Of a stretch of 64,000 bases of DNA, positions 6,593 through 15,487 are shown in pieces; positions within the stretch are counted from its first letter, which is position 1, and each line of letters begins with the position of its first letter. Both the position numbers and the translations under genes were made by a program. The notes beneath the pieces were generated by a model. It worked only from the letters and a program-made list of their open reading frames with translations. It was not told where the DNA came from and searched no databases. This stretch comes from CAZQVA01 sp964596685. GTDB lineage: Bacteria > Chlamydiota > Chlamydiia > Chlamydiales > VFKH01. The DNA is taken from the NCBI GenBank assembly GCA_964596685.1, contig CAZQVA010000004.1, positions 1 through 64,000 on the forward strand, read 5' to 3'.

Positions 6593-8839
6593 ATGCTACC
6601 GGACGTTGCCATCTCGCACGAAATCTGGAATGCAAAGTACCGGTTCGCGCCGACGGAAGGACACGGAGCGGGTGATGCTGATTTCACCGAGACGGCTGCC
6701 CGAGTGGCTCGGGCCGTTGCCGCGGTAGAGGAGCCACGCAATCGGCAACACTGGGAAGAGCGCTTCCATGAATTGATCGACTCGCTGACCTTCATACCCG
6801 CGGGACGAATTCTGGCGGGCGCCGGAACGGGCCGTAGGGTGACATTGTTCAATTGCTTCGTCATGGGCACGATCCCGGATGATCTGGGCCAAATCTTCGA
6901 GCACCTCAAGGAAGCAGCTGTCACCATGCAGCAGGGCGGCGGGGTCGGGATGGACTTCTCGACAATCCGCCCTGCGGGCGCATTGGTCCATGGGGTTGGT
7001 TCCGGTGCTTCCGGCCCCCTGTCCTTCATGGATTGCTGGGACGCGATGTGCCGCACGGTTCAGTCAGCCGGGGCGCGGCGCGGTGCGATGATGGGCTGCT
7101 TGCGGATCGATCACCCCGATATCCTGGAGTTCATAGAAGCAAAGCGCGACGCCCAGCGGCTTCGCAATTTCAACCTATCCGTGCTTGTAAGCGATGCTTT
7201 CATGGACGCGCTTGAAGCGGACGAGGAATGGAATCTGCAATTCGGCGGCAAGATCTATCGCACCCTTCCCGCGCGGGAGCTGTGGGATCGATTAATGCGC
7301 GCCACTTACGATTTTGCCGAGCCGGGCGTGATCTTCATCGACCGGGTAAATCAGGCGAACAACCTGGCCTATTGCGAAACCGTGAATGCCTCGAACCCGT
7401 GCGGCGAGCAAATGCTGCCGCCATACGGGGCTTGCTTGCTGGGATCGATAAACCTGGCGGCCTTGGTGGAAGATCCATTTTCCGACCTTGCCGCTATTGA
7501 TGGCGAACGGTTGGAAGAAGTCACCGGTGCGGCGGTGCGTCTGCTCGACAATGTCATCGACTTGAGCCGCTATCCGCTTCCCCAGCAAGAGGCCGAAGCG
7601 AAGGCAAAGCGGCGCATTGGCCTGGGCATCACCGGTTTGGCCGATGCCCTGCTTTACTGCGGACTGACCTATGGCACGAACGAGGCTATTGCCAAGATGG
7701 AAGAGTGGCTGACCCGCATCCGCAGGGCGGCCTATCGCACCTCCGCTTTGCTGGCGCAGGAGAAAGGATCCTTTCCGGCCTACGACCCCGACATTCTTGA
7801 TCGTCCCGGCCTCCTCGCGCTGGACGAGGAAACGCGCGCCCTGATTGCCGAGCATGGGCTGCGCAATGGCTGCCTGACCTCGATCGCTCCGACGGGCACA
7901 ACATCCTTGCTTGCCGGCAATGTATCGTCCGGGATCGAGCCGGTCTTCGCTTACCAGTATACCCGCCGAATCCGCCAACCCGATGGCGGGGAACGCACCG
8001 AAGCGGTTGAAGACCAGGCCATGCGCACCTGGCGCGAGCTGCACAATGCCGCACCGCCGCCGGCCGATCTGTTCGTCAGCGCCCAGACCTTGGTTCCGCA
8101 AGACCATGTCGCAATGCAGGCCGCTGCTCAGCGATTGATCGACAGTTCGATTTCAAAGACTGTCAACTGTCCGGCAGACATAAGTTTCGATGCCTTCGCC
8201 AGCGTATATCGCGAAGGATACAACCAGGGCTGCAAGGGGATGACGACCTATCGCCCGAACGCGGTCACGGGATCGGTGCTTGCGACGGAGGAAGCGGCGC
8301 AATCCAGCCCATCGCAGGAACCGTTGTGCGAAGAACCGTTGCCCCGCGCTCAGGCGCTGAAGGGAACTACCTACAAACTCCGCTGGCCGGCAAGCGCCCA
8401 CGCCCTCTACGTCACCATCAACAACGCTGACGTTGAAGGAACGGCGCGCCCCTTTGAGATATTCATAAACTCAAAGAACATGGATCATTACGCCTGGTCG
8501 CTTGGCCTCACGCGGATGATATCGGCTGTGTTCCGACGTGGCGGAGATGTCAGTTTCGTGGCCGAGGAGTTGAAAGCCGTGTTCGATCCGCGGGGTGGAG
8601 CATGGACCAATGGCCGTTATGTTCCGTCGCTCCTCGCAGCGATTGGAGATATCATCGAGGAACACCTTGTCCAATTCTCGCCCGGCCAAATCGAGCTGCC
8701 ACTTCCGATAGAGCCGACGGGTGGCCAGGACGAAACGGGACCGGTCGGTCCTTGCTGCCCGCAGTGCGGGCGACCTGGAATGATCAGAGAGGAGGGCTGC
8801 AACAAGTGCCTCTCGTGCGGATTTTCGAAGTGCGGGTAA
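6593..8839 (+). CDS. nrdJ: Adenosylcobalamin-dependent (class II) ribonucleotide reductase
   Basis: The enzyme reduces ribonucleotides to deoxyribonucleotides using a B12-derived radical, so it works without oxygen. The 748 residues fit the family. Visible are the first redox cysteine in NCFVMGT (about 86), the active-site loop SNPCGEQ (about 266-272) with radical Cys and Glu, the phosphate-binding segment LTSIAPTGTTSLLAGNVSSG (about 426-445), and a C-terminal cysteine cluster CCPQCG...CLSCGFSKCG that regenerates the active site. The start is set by AGAGGA seven bases before ATG. Its perfect FNR box and place beside nitrate respiration genes suggest it supplies dNTPs during anaerobic growth. 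No activase is needed, unlike class III enzymes. Confidence 0.95.
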   Translation: MLPDVAISHEIWNAKYRFAPTEGHGAGDADFTETAARVARAVAAVEEPRNRQHWEERFHELIDSLTFIPAGRILAGAGTGRRVTLFNCFVMGTIPDDLGQIFEHLKEAAVTMQQGGGVGMDFSTIRPAGALVHGVGSGASGPLSFMDCWDAMCRTVQSAGARRGAMMGCLRIDHPDILEFIEAKRDAQRLRNFNLSVLVSDAFMDALEADEEWNLQFGGKIYRTLPARELWDRLMRATYDFAEPGVIFIDRVNQANNLAYCETVNASNPCGEQMLPPYGACLLGSINLAALVEDPFSDLAAIDGERLEEVTGAAVRLLDNVIDLSRYPLPQQEAEAKAKRRIGLGITGLADALLYCGLTYGTNEAIAKMEEWLTRIRRAAYRTSALLAQEKGSFPAYDPDILDRPGLLALDEETRALIAEHGLRNGCLTSIAPTGTTSLLAGNVSSGIEPVFAYQYTRRIRQPDGGERTEAVEDQAMRTWRELHNAAPPPADLFVSAQTLVPQDHVAMQAAAQRLIDSSISKTVNCPADISFDAFASVYREGYNQGCKGMTTYRPNAVTGSVLATEEAAQSSPSQEPLCEEPLPRAQALKGTTYKLRWPASAHALYVTINNADVEGTARPFEIFINSKNMDHYAWSLGLTRMISAVFRRGGDVSFVAEELKAVFDPRGGAWTNGRYVPSLLAAIGDIIEEHLVQFSPGQIELPLPIEPTGGQDETGPVGPCCPQCGRPGMIREEGCNKCLSCGFSKCG

Positions 8840-8906
8840 TCTCTGCATCGCGCCGCTTAACGAACAGTTCGGGTCATGGAGCCGGTAACCGAAGACGGGT
8901 TCTGCC

Positions 8907-10088
8907 TCAGCCTTCACGCCCGTCGATGCGCCGACGGAGATAGATGGCCGCATTTCCAAGCAGCCATGGCAGCAACCCTGCAAAAAACAGCACCGCTGTG
9001 ATTGCCAGCAACTGCTGCTGCTCGAAGCGAATGGCCGATGCTATCCGCAGTAGCGCGGCCATTTGGATAGTTGCGAAAGCAAGCCAGGCCGGGCGTGTCA
9101 TGGCAAGCGGTCGGCCCGAGTGGCCGTTGGTAACGCGTGTCACCATTGCAACCATCAGGCTCCCGGCAAAACCAAGCGCAAGAGCATGGGTTGGGGCGAG
9201 GCCCAGCGGCACCCCTGTCTGGGCGAGGAAGTTGAGCGCGAAGCCAACAGGCGCCCAGGTAAAGCCCCAGATCAGCACATTGAGCAGGCTTGGCGCCTTG
9301 GCACGTGGCCACCACTTGAACGTCATCAGGGCAGTCACCGCGGCAAGGCCCGAGTTTGCTGCTGCCGACAGCGGCGGGAGCGGCAAGGCCTCCCCCGCAA
9401 TCCGCGCCAGTAGCAGTACCCAAAGCGCCGCGAGCAGCCATTCGGGTCGCCAGCGTTCATAGCCCTGCACCACATTTCCAGCGAAGAACGGCACCATGCG
9501 GTGGGCGACGGTCAGGAACACCGGCAGGACAAAACCATTGAGCGCCAGCACATTGGCCAAGCGCAGCGGTCGCGGGTCCATGGTCTGGACGAACAGCATG
9601 ACTAGGACCAGCGCGGCAAGCCCCAGCCCCAGCGCGCCGAGCGCCGAAACGGCGTGCCAGCACGGCGGCTTTCCGGCCTGTCCATTGCGGCGGATCGTCG
9701 TGGCAAGGGGGAACAGCGCCAAGGCCCAGGCCGCTCCGAAAAGCGCAAAGCCGGTTTGGAACGGGACTGCATTTCCGGTCCATAGACCGATGCCGACCCC
9801 GACCGTGCCCATTGCAAGGCCGGATGAAACCGGACCGAACTGGCGCGGGGTGAGATCGCCTTGTCCCATCCAGCGAGGAAATACGGTCAGCAGAAAGCCG
9901 AAAATGAAAGCCGGATAAACGATCAGCAGCATGGCCGGGGCGTGGAGCAGCCGGACTGGCAAGGCACCTGCGGGTGTGTGTAGACCGGCCAGCTGCGCCG
10001 CCCACCACGCAGCGAGGGTGATCAGCCCCGCTGTGCCGGTCAGGAACGGCAGGCGATGCGGTGCGGCGAACAGGATCGGTTGGGCCAT
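8907..10088 (-). CDS. nnrS: NnrS family heme-copper membrane protein
   Basis: The polytopic inner-membrane protein has 393 residues and about twelve hydrophobic segments. N-terminal features such as HAPAMLLIVYPAFIFGFLLT and FPRWMG, and later VAHRMVPFFAGN, are typical of NnrS, a family linked to nitric oxide stress and denitrification regulons. It starts two bases after the stop of the small membrane protein gene, so the two form an operon divergent from the porin and served by the DNR box at 10598-10611. Its role here is probably protection against NO made as a by-product of nitrite. It is convergent with nrdJ. Confidence 0.9.
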   Translation of the reverse strand: MAQPILFAAPHRLPFLTGTAGLITLAAWWAAQLAGLHTPAGALPVRLLHAPAMLLIVYPAFIFGFLLTVFPRWMGQGDLTPRQFGPVSSGLAMGTVGVGIGLWTGNAVPFQTGFALFGAAWALALFPLATTIRRNGQAGKPPCWHAVSALGALGLGLAALVLVMLFVQTMDPRPLRLANVLALNGFVLPVFLTVAHRMVPFFAGNVVQGYERWRPEWLLAALWVLLLARIAGEALPLPPLSAAANSGLAAVTALMTFKWWPRAKAPSLLNVLIWGFTWAPVGFALNFLAQTGVPLGLAPTHALALGFAGSLMVAMVTRVTNGHSGRPLAMTRPAWLAFATIQMAALLRIASAIRFEQQQLLAITAVLFFAGLLPWLLGNAAIYLRRRIDGREG

Positions 10089-10090
10089 GG

Positions 10091-10561
10091 CTAGAACATT
10101 CCGTGGGCCCCGCCCATCGCGCCTATAACGGTAACCAGCGCGAAGACGGAGAGAATGCGGTGCACCGCGACGAGGCGGGCGAAGTCAGCCTCTGGCGTAG
10201 CGGAATGAGCCATGCGGTGGTGCAGGAACAGCGGCTCCAGCACGAACAGCATCAGCACGAAGATCGTCCACAGCATGACCATGGCATGCATCCACCAGTA
10301 ATGGAAATCGGCAAAGCGGCTCCACAAATCGGCCTGCGCCGTCATCCAGAAGCCCGAAATGCCGGCTAGCAAGACCCAGAACTTTGCCTGTCGGGAAAAG
10401 CCATCTTCGATGCGGTGGAAGGCCAGCATCCGCGCTTCGGCAGGTTCGCTGCGGGTGATGGCAGGCATGACCACAAAGGTGACGAACCAAACCCCGCCGA
10501 TCCAGCCGACAATCGCGGCAACGTGGAGAACCCGGGCGAGGACGAAAGGATCGGGCATCAT
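10091..10561 (-). CDS. Small four-helix membrane protein (CopD-like), nnrS partner
   Basis: From ATG at 10561 (MMPDPFVLARVLHVAAIVGW) the product has 156 residues and four predicted membrane helices. His residues near helix starts (RVLHVAA, HYWWMHAMV, LFLHHRM) could bind heme or copper, as in the CopD-like family. The start is supported by a GGAG eight bases upstream; an upstream in-frame start at 10591 would overlap the promoter. It lies directly before nnrS and is likely co-expressed with it. The exact function is unknown; small proteins like this often sit beside NnrS in denitrifiers. Confidence 0.75.
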   Translation of the reverse strand: MMPDPFVLARVLHVAAIVGWIGGVWFVTFVVMPAITRSEPAEARMLAFHRIEDGFSRQAKFWVLLAGISGFWMTAQADLWSRFADFHYWWMHAMVMLWTIFVLMLFVLEPLFLHHRMAHSATPEADFARLVAVHRILSVFALVTVIGAMGGAHGMF

Positions 10562-10597
10562 CGCATTCTCCGATATTTCATCGCGGACCAATTAGCG

Positions 10598-10611
10598 TTG
10601 ATTAATGTCAA
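10598..10611. promoter_or_regulatory. FNR/DNR box in the porin/nnrS divergent promoter
   Basis: TTGATTAATGTCAA matches TTGAT-N4-GTCAA, a variant often used by DNR/NnrR regulators. It lies 36 bases from the start of the small membrane protein gene and 25 bases from the first ATG of the porin gene, so it can act on either side. For the porin the geometry fits a start near 10646, which would favour one of the internal ATGs (10646 or 10673). Confidence 0.7.
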
Positions 10612-10636
10612 TTACTAACCAGCAATTCGTGACGAT

Positions 10637-11851
10637 ATGGCTGTCATGCATCAAGCGTCCTTCCGCCCGGCTATGTTCATTGCTGCCTTGCTGTGCAGCA
10701 CGGCTGTCCATGCGGAAGATGCGGTGGTCACGCCTTATGCCGATCTGCGCTATCGGCTGGAACTGGTCGATCAGGATGGCATCGACGAACAGGCAACGGC
10801 GTCAACCTTTCGCATCCGGGCTGGCCTGAAGACTGCCGAGTGGCAGGGCTTCAGCGGCGTGGTTGAAGGTGAGGCTATCGTACCGCTGGGTGCAGTCAAC
10901 TATAACGACACGGTCAATGGCAAGACCGTCTATCCGGTCGTGGCCGACCCGTCGGACGTGCTTCTCAACCAGGCTTTTGTTCGGTGGAAGCCGGTAGCGC
11001 AGGTTGAGGCCTTTGCGGGACGGCAGGCGGTCAATCTGGATAACCAGCGCTGGATTGGGTCGGTCGGCTGGCGACAGAATGACCAGACGCTTGATGCCGC
11101 ACGGGTAACGCTGCGTGCGGCGAAGGGCGCGACGCTGGATTACATGCACGCCTGGCGGGTCAACCGGGTCTTTGGCCCGGACTCGCCGCAAGGCATCTGG
11201 CGCGACACGGCGATCAACGCGGTACGCGGCGCCTATACGATCAAGAATATCGGCACGCTTTCGGCTTATGGATACTGGCTGGACCTACCCCCTCAACCAG
11301 CCAGCAGTTCGAAGACCTTGGGCGTGCGGATTGCTGGCGAGTTGCCGGCGGGTAAAGGGTTCGCCCTCCTTTATTCCGCCGAATATGCTCGCCAGCACAA
11401 CTATGCCGGCAATCCGCGCCAGTTCGCGCTGGCTTACCTTTTGATCGAGCCCGGCCTGAAGGCCGGGCGGGTGACGATAAAGGCCGGTTTTGAGCGTCTG
11501 GAAGGGAACGGCACGGTTGCCCTGCAAACCCCGCTCGCGACGCTCCACGCCTTCAATGGCTGGGCCGACAAGTTCCTGACCACCCCTGCCAATGGCCTGC
11601 GCGATGTCTATCTCGACGCCGCCTACAAGGTGGCTGGCAAGGGACCGCTCAAGGGACTGACCCTGCGCGGGGTCTGGCATGATTACCGCTCGACCACTGG
11701 TGCATTCAATTATGGCCAGGAGTGGAACGCGCTGGCCAGCTATCCGCTCAACAAGACTTTCACGGTCAGCGCCAAGTTTGCGCGATATGAGGCGAACAGC
11801 TTCGCCACCGATACGACCAAGGCCTGGTTCACGATCGAAGCCAAGTTCTAG
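10637..11851 (+). CDS. Outer-membrane porin, alginate-export (AlgE) type
   Basis: The product has up to 404 residues with a signal peptide (hydrophobic AMFIAALLCSTAVHA, cleavage near AHA-ED at about residue 26). The remainder has alternating amphipathic beta strands and ends in a Phe (WFTIEAKF), typical of outer-membrane barrels. Segments such as FAGRQAVNLDNQRWIGSVGW and YKVAGKGPLKGLTLRGVW match alginate-export-family barrels often seen near nitrate reductase genes. It may let nitrate or nitrite cross the outer membrane. The start is uncertain: ATGs occur at 10637, 10646 and 10673. It shares a divergent DNR box with the nnrS operon and ends four bases from the convergent dnr gene. Confidence 0.8.
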   Translation: MAVMHQASFRPAMFIAALLCSTAVHAEDAVVTPYADLRYRLELVDQDGIDEQATASTFRIRAGLKTAEWQGFSGVVEGEAIVPLGAVNYNDTVNGKTVYPVVADPSDVLLNQAFVRWKPVAQVEAFAGRQAVNLDNQRWIGSVGWRQNDQTLDAARVTLRAAKGATLDYMHAWRVNRVFGPDSPQGIWRDTAINAVRGAYTIKNIGTLSAYGYWLDLPPQPASSSKTLGVRIAGELPAGKGFALLYSAEYARQHNYAGNPRQFALAYLLIEPGLKAGRVTIKAGFERLEGNGTVALQTPLATLHAFNGWADKFLTTPANGLRDVYLDAAYKVAGKGPLKGLTLRGVWHDYRSTTGAFNYGQEWNALASYPLNKTFTVSAKFARYEANSFATDTTKAWFTIEAKF

Positions 11852-11855
11852 CCGC

Positions 11856-12542
11856 TTATTCGGGCACCTGATCCGGCTTGGAATAGGATTCCAGTGCGGC
11901 GCGATCGACAATCGTCAGTTCCGGACCGTCGACTTGCAAGCCGTGATTGCCAAGGATCGCAAAAGCGCGCGACAGGTTTTCCGGCGTCATCCCCAGCAGC
12001 GAAGCGAGTAGTCTCTTTTCGGCACGGAGCCGCACCTTGCCCGAACCGCCCTGGCGGCGTTCGTGGGTCAGGATGAGATTGCCTAGCCGTTCGGCCGATT
12101 GGCGCAGCTTCATGTCCACCAGTGCACGGACCATGTCGCGATAGGCTACAGACAGTTCGCGCATGGTTGCCTGCATCAGCGCCGTGTCTTCCTTCACCAC
12201 CTCTCGCATCAGCGCCGCTGGCACCAGCATGATCCGCGATGGCGCCAAGGTGCGGGCCGACATCAGGTAAGGCATATCGGTGATCACTGCGGCCTGGATA
12301 AAGCTGGTCACCGGCTCAACGATCCGCATGGTCGTGTCGCGACCGGCGCTGGATGCGTAAAGTTCCACCAACCCATCCACCAAAACATGCAAAAAATCAG
12401 CCTGTTGGCCTATTTCAAACAAGACCAATTGGGGTGGAAAGACTTGCAGAAAGGATCCTGAAAAGATGCGATCGCGCTGAGTTTCCTGCATTTCCCGGAA
12501 CAACGGCAAGCGCGATATTTCTGGTCTTTCGCCGGGTCGCAC
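11856..12542 (-). CDS. dnr: Crp/Fnr-family regulator lacking cysteines (DNR/NNR type)
   Basis: The product has 228 residues from a GTG start at 12542. It has an N-terminal cyclic-nucleotide-like beta barrel (about 20-120), a dimerisation helix, and a C-terminal winged helix. The recognition helix MTPENLSRAF has the E..SR residues that read TTGA half-sites in FNR and DNR. There is no cysteine anywhere, so it cannot carry the oxygen-sensing iron-sulfur cluster of FNR; this points to a DNR/NNR-type sensor, probably of NO through heme. It is divergent from narK, and a perfect box lies 46 bases upstream of its own start, implying autoregulation and control of all three boxes in the window. Confidence 0.85.
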   Translation of the reverse strand: MRPGERPEISRLPLFREMQETQRDRIFSGSFLQVFPPQLVLFEIGQQADFLHVLVDGLVELYASSAGRDTTMRIVEPVTSFIQAAVITDMPYLMSARTLAPSRIMLVPAALMREVVKEDTALMQATMRELSVAYRDMVRALVDMKLRQSAERLGNLILTHERRQGGSGKVRLRAEKRLLASLLGMTPENLSRAFAILGNHGLQVDGPELTIVDRAALESYSKPDQVPE

Positions 12543-12587
12543 AATTCTTCTCTAATATTGCCTGAGACATTACCCTTAGCAAATGGC

Positions 12588-12601
12588 TTGACGTGCATCA
12601 A
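12588..12601. promoter_or_regulatory. FNR/DNR box in the dnr/narK divergent promoter
   Basis: TTGACGTGCATCAA fits TTGAC-N4-ATCAA. Its centre is 52 bases from the dnr start and 160 bases from the narK start. Activation at -41.5 would start the narK transcript near 12636, giving a leader of about 120 bases. A second half-like motif (TTGATACGTGTC) follows at about 12610. Confidence 0.75.
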
Positions 12602-12754
12602 TCGAGCAATTGATACGTGTCTAGTCCCTTTACGCTACGGATCAGGCCGATGCACAAATCCCTGGTGCTGCCGGGAACAATTTGACCCCAATCAAACTGG
12701 GTCGCGTATTTTCGCTCATGCCGTGCTTATCCACCCCTACAGGGAATAGCCGTC

Positions 12755-15487
12755 ATGCCAAACCGCGAGACCGTGACCGCCGGACAACAGAACCGGGCAC
12801 TTGGCCTAAGCACCTTCGCGTTCACCATCTGCTTTGCCGTCTGGACGATCTTCGCGATCATCGGGATCGAGATAAAGCAGGAGCTGGGTCTTAATGACAC
12901 CGAGTTCGGTCTGCTGGTCGGCACCCCGATCCTTACCGGATCGCTGGTCCGGCTGTTCCTGGGCGTCTGGACGGACCAGTATGGGGGGCGGATCGTCTTT
13001 CCGCTGACCATGCTGGCTTCGGCCGCTTCGACCGTGCTGCTCAGCCATGCCGACAGCTATGTCTTGATGTTGGTCGCCGCGCTGGGGCTGGGTCTGGCGG
13101 GCGGCGGTTTTGCCGTAGGCGTGGCCTATGTTTCCAAGTGGTATCCGCAAGAACGCCAAGGAGCCGCCCTGGGCTTTTTCGGCATGGGCAATGTCGGCGC
13201 GGCGGTTACCAAGTTTGTCGCGCCGTGGGTCATGGTCGCGATGGGCTGGCAGGCGGTAGCGCAAATCTGGGCAGGCGTGCTGGCCGCGGTGGCGGTGCTG
13301 TTCTTCCTTTTCGCCAAGGACGATCCGGCTCTCGAAGCACGCCGCCTCAGCGGGGAAAAACCCAGGACGCTGAAGCAGCAGTTGGAACCGCTGCATAACG
13401 AGCAGGTCTGGCGCTTCTCGCTGTATTACTTCTTTGTCTTCGGCGCCTTCGTCGCCCTGGCCCTGTGGCTGCCCAAGTACCTGATCGGCGTCTATGGCGT
13501 CGATGTGAAGGTGGCGGGGATGCTGGCCGCGACCTTCTCGCTCTCGGCCTCGGTCTTCCGCGCTTATGGCGGGATCCTGTCCGACCGCTATGGCGCGCGC
13601 AAGATCATGTACGTCACCTTTGGCGTCTCGATGATCGTGCTGTTCATGCTGTCCTATCCGGCAACGGACTACACGATCCATGGGGTGAAAGGCGATATCC
13701 GGTTCTCGACCTCGATGGGGCTGGTGCCGTTCGTCATCGCGATCTTCGTGCTGGGCTTCTTCATGTCGCTGGGCAAGGCAGCGGTGTTCAAGCACATTCC
13801 GGTCTACTACCCCGATCACGTCGGCTCGGTCGGGGGGCTGGTCGGCTTGGTCGGCGGTTTGGGCGGTTTCGTCCTGCCGATCGTGTTCGGTGCGGTTAGC
13901 GACCTGACCGGCATCTGGACCAGCTGCTTTGCCGTCCTGTTCTTCCTTGTCGCAGTCGCCCTGACCTGGATGCACGTCGCGATCCGGCAGATGGAGCAGA
14001 AGGCCAGCGGCATTGACGCGCGTTCGCTGCCGCAGTTCCCGGAAATGGTCGGCCTGCACCATGCAGAGCGGCACGATACCGGTCCCGCCGGCAAGACGCT
14101 CGCCGACTGGCGCCCGGAAGACCCGGTGTTCTGGGAGGAAACCGGCCAGCGCATCGCCTCGCGCAACCTGTTCATCTCGATCCCGGCCTTGCTCCTCGCC
14201 TTTTCGGTCTGGATGGTCTGGTCGGTCGTCGTGGCCAAGCTGCCATTGATCGGGTTCGACTATACGACGGACCAGCTGTTCTGGCTGGCCGCGCTGCCCG
14301 GTCTGTCCGGCGCGACGCTGCGGATCTTCTATAGCTTCATGGTGCCGATCTTCGGCGGGCGGCTGTGGACCACGCTGTCCACCGCGTCGCTGCTGATCCC
14401 GGCCTTCGGCATCGGCTACGCGGTGCAGAACCCGAATACGCCCTACTTCATCTTTCTGGTCCTGGCCCTGCTGTGCGGCTTTGGCGGCGGCAACTTTGCC
14501 TCGTCGATGGCCAATATCGGGTTCTTCTTCCCCAAGTCGCGCAAGGGCAATGCCCTGGCGCTGAACGGCGGGCTGGGCAACCTGGGCGTCTCGGTGATGC
14601 AGTTCCTGGTCCCGGTCGTCATCACCTCCAGCGTGTTCGGCGTAATCGGCGGCGATGCGCAGGTGACCAAGGACGGCGCCAGCCTATGGCTGCAGAATGC
14701 CGGCTTCATCTGGGTGCCGTTCATCATCGCCTCCAGCCTGCTGGCATGGTTCGGGATGAACGACATCGCCGATGCCAAGGCCAGCTTTGCCGAACAGGCC
14801 GCAATCTTCCAGCGCAAGCATAACTGGCTGATGTGCTGGCTTTACACCGGCACCTTCGGTTCGTTCATCGGCTTCTCCGCCAGCCTGCCGCTGCTGGCGA
14901 AGAAGGAGTTCCCCGAAGTCGAAGTGCTGAAATACGTCTGGATCGCACCGCTGGTCGGAGCCATCAGCCGCGCTGCGACCGGCTGGGTGGCGGACCGCTG
15001 GGGCGGGGCGCGAGTGACCTTCTGGGTGTTCATCGCGATGATGGGCGCAACGCTGGGCGTGGTCCATTTCCTTCAGGCCAAGGACTTCAGCGGCTTCCTG
15101 ACCATGTTCATCGTGATGTTCGCGGTGACCGGCGTGGGCAATGCCTCGACCTTCCAGATGATCCCCAACATCATGCGCCTGGAAATGCCCCGCCTGATGC
15201 CGGAGCTGTCGCCGCTGGAAGCGACCCGCAAGGCGGAAAAGGAAGCGGCGGCGATCGTCGGCTTTACTTCGGCCATTGCCGCCTACGGTGCCTTCTACAT
15301 CCCCAAGGCCTTTGGCAGTTCGATGACGCTGACCGGCTCGGCCCTGCCGGCGCTGTATGGCTTCCTCGTCTTCTACGTCAGCTGCGCCGGCCTGACCTGG
15401 TGGGCCTACACCCGCCGTGGCGGCCTGCTCCACGACATTGAACGCGGCTCGACCGCTGCACCCGTTTCCCAAGGAGTACCCGCATGA
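12755..15487 (+). CDS. narK: Fused NarK1-NarK2 nitrate/nitrite transporter
   Basis: The 910 residues are two complete major-facilitator halves joined in one chain, about 1-430 and 470-890, each with about twelve helices and each carrying the Gly-rich nitrate signatures (GNVGAAVTKFVAPW and GGNFASSMANIGFFFPKSRKG). NarK1-type proteins act as nitrate/proton symporters and NarK2-type as nitrate/nitrite antiporters; a natural fusion is known in Paracoccus. A ribosome binding site (AGGGAA) precedes ATG. The last four bases overlap narG (ATGA), so it heads the nar operon, driven by the DNR box at 12588. It brings nitrate to the cytoplasmic NarG and exports nitrite. Confidence 0.95.
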   Translation: MPNRETVTAGQQNRALGLSTFAFTICFAVWTIFAIIGIEIKQELGLNDTEFGLLVGTPILTGSLVRLFLGVWTDQYGGRIVFPLTMLASAASTVLLSHADSYVLMLVAALGLGLAGGGFAVGVAYVSKWYPQERQGAALGFFGMGNVGAAVTKFVAPWVMVAMGWQAVAQIWAGVLAAVAVLFFLFAKDDPALEARRLSGEKPRTLKQQLEPLHNEQVWRFSLYYFFVFGAFVALALWLPKYLIGVYGVDVKVAGMLAATFSLSASVFRAYGGILSDRYGARKIMYVTFGVSMIVLFMLSYPATDYTIHGVKGDIRFSTSMGLVPFVIAIFVLGFFMSLGKAAVFKHIPVYYPDHVGSVGGLVGLVGGLGGFVLPIVFGAVSDLTGIWTSCFAVLFFLVAVALTWMHVAIRQMEQKASGIDARSLPQFPEMVGLHHAERHDTGPAGKTLADWRPEDPVFWEETGQRIASRNLFISIPALLLAFSVWMVWSVVVAKLPLIGFDYTTDQLFWLAALPGLSGATLRIFYSFMVPIFGGRLWTTLSTASLLIPAFGIGYAVQNPNTPYFIFLVLALLCGFGGGNFASSMANIGFFFPKSRKGNALALNGGLGNLGVSVMQFLVPVVITSSVFGVIGGDAQVTKDGASLWLQNAGFIWVPFIIASSLLAWFGMNDIADAKASFAEQAAIFQRKHNWLMCWLYTGTFGSFIGFSASLPLLAKKEFPEVEVLKYVWIAPLVGAISRAATGWVADRWGGARVTFWVFIAMMGATLGVVHFLQAKDFSGFLTMFIVMFAVTGVGNASTFQMIPNIMRLEMPRLMPELSPLEATRKAEKEAAAIVGFTSAIAAYGAFYIPKAFGSSMTLTGSALPALYGFLVFYVSCAGLTWWAYTRRGGLLHDIERGSTAAPVSQGVPA

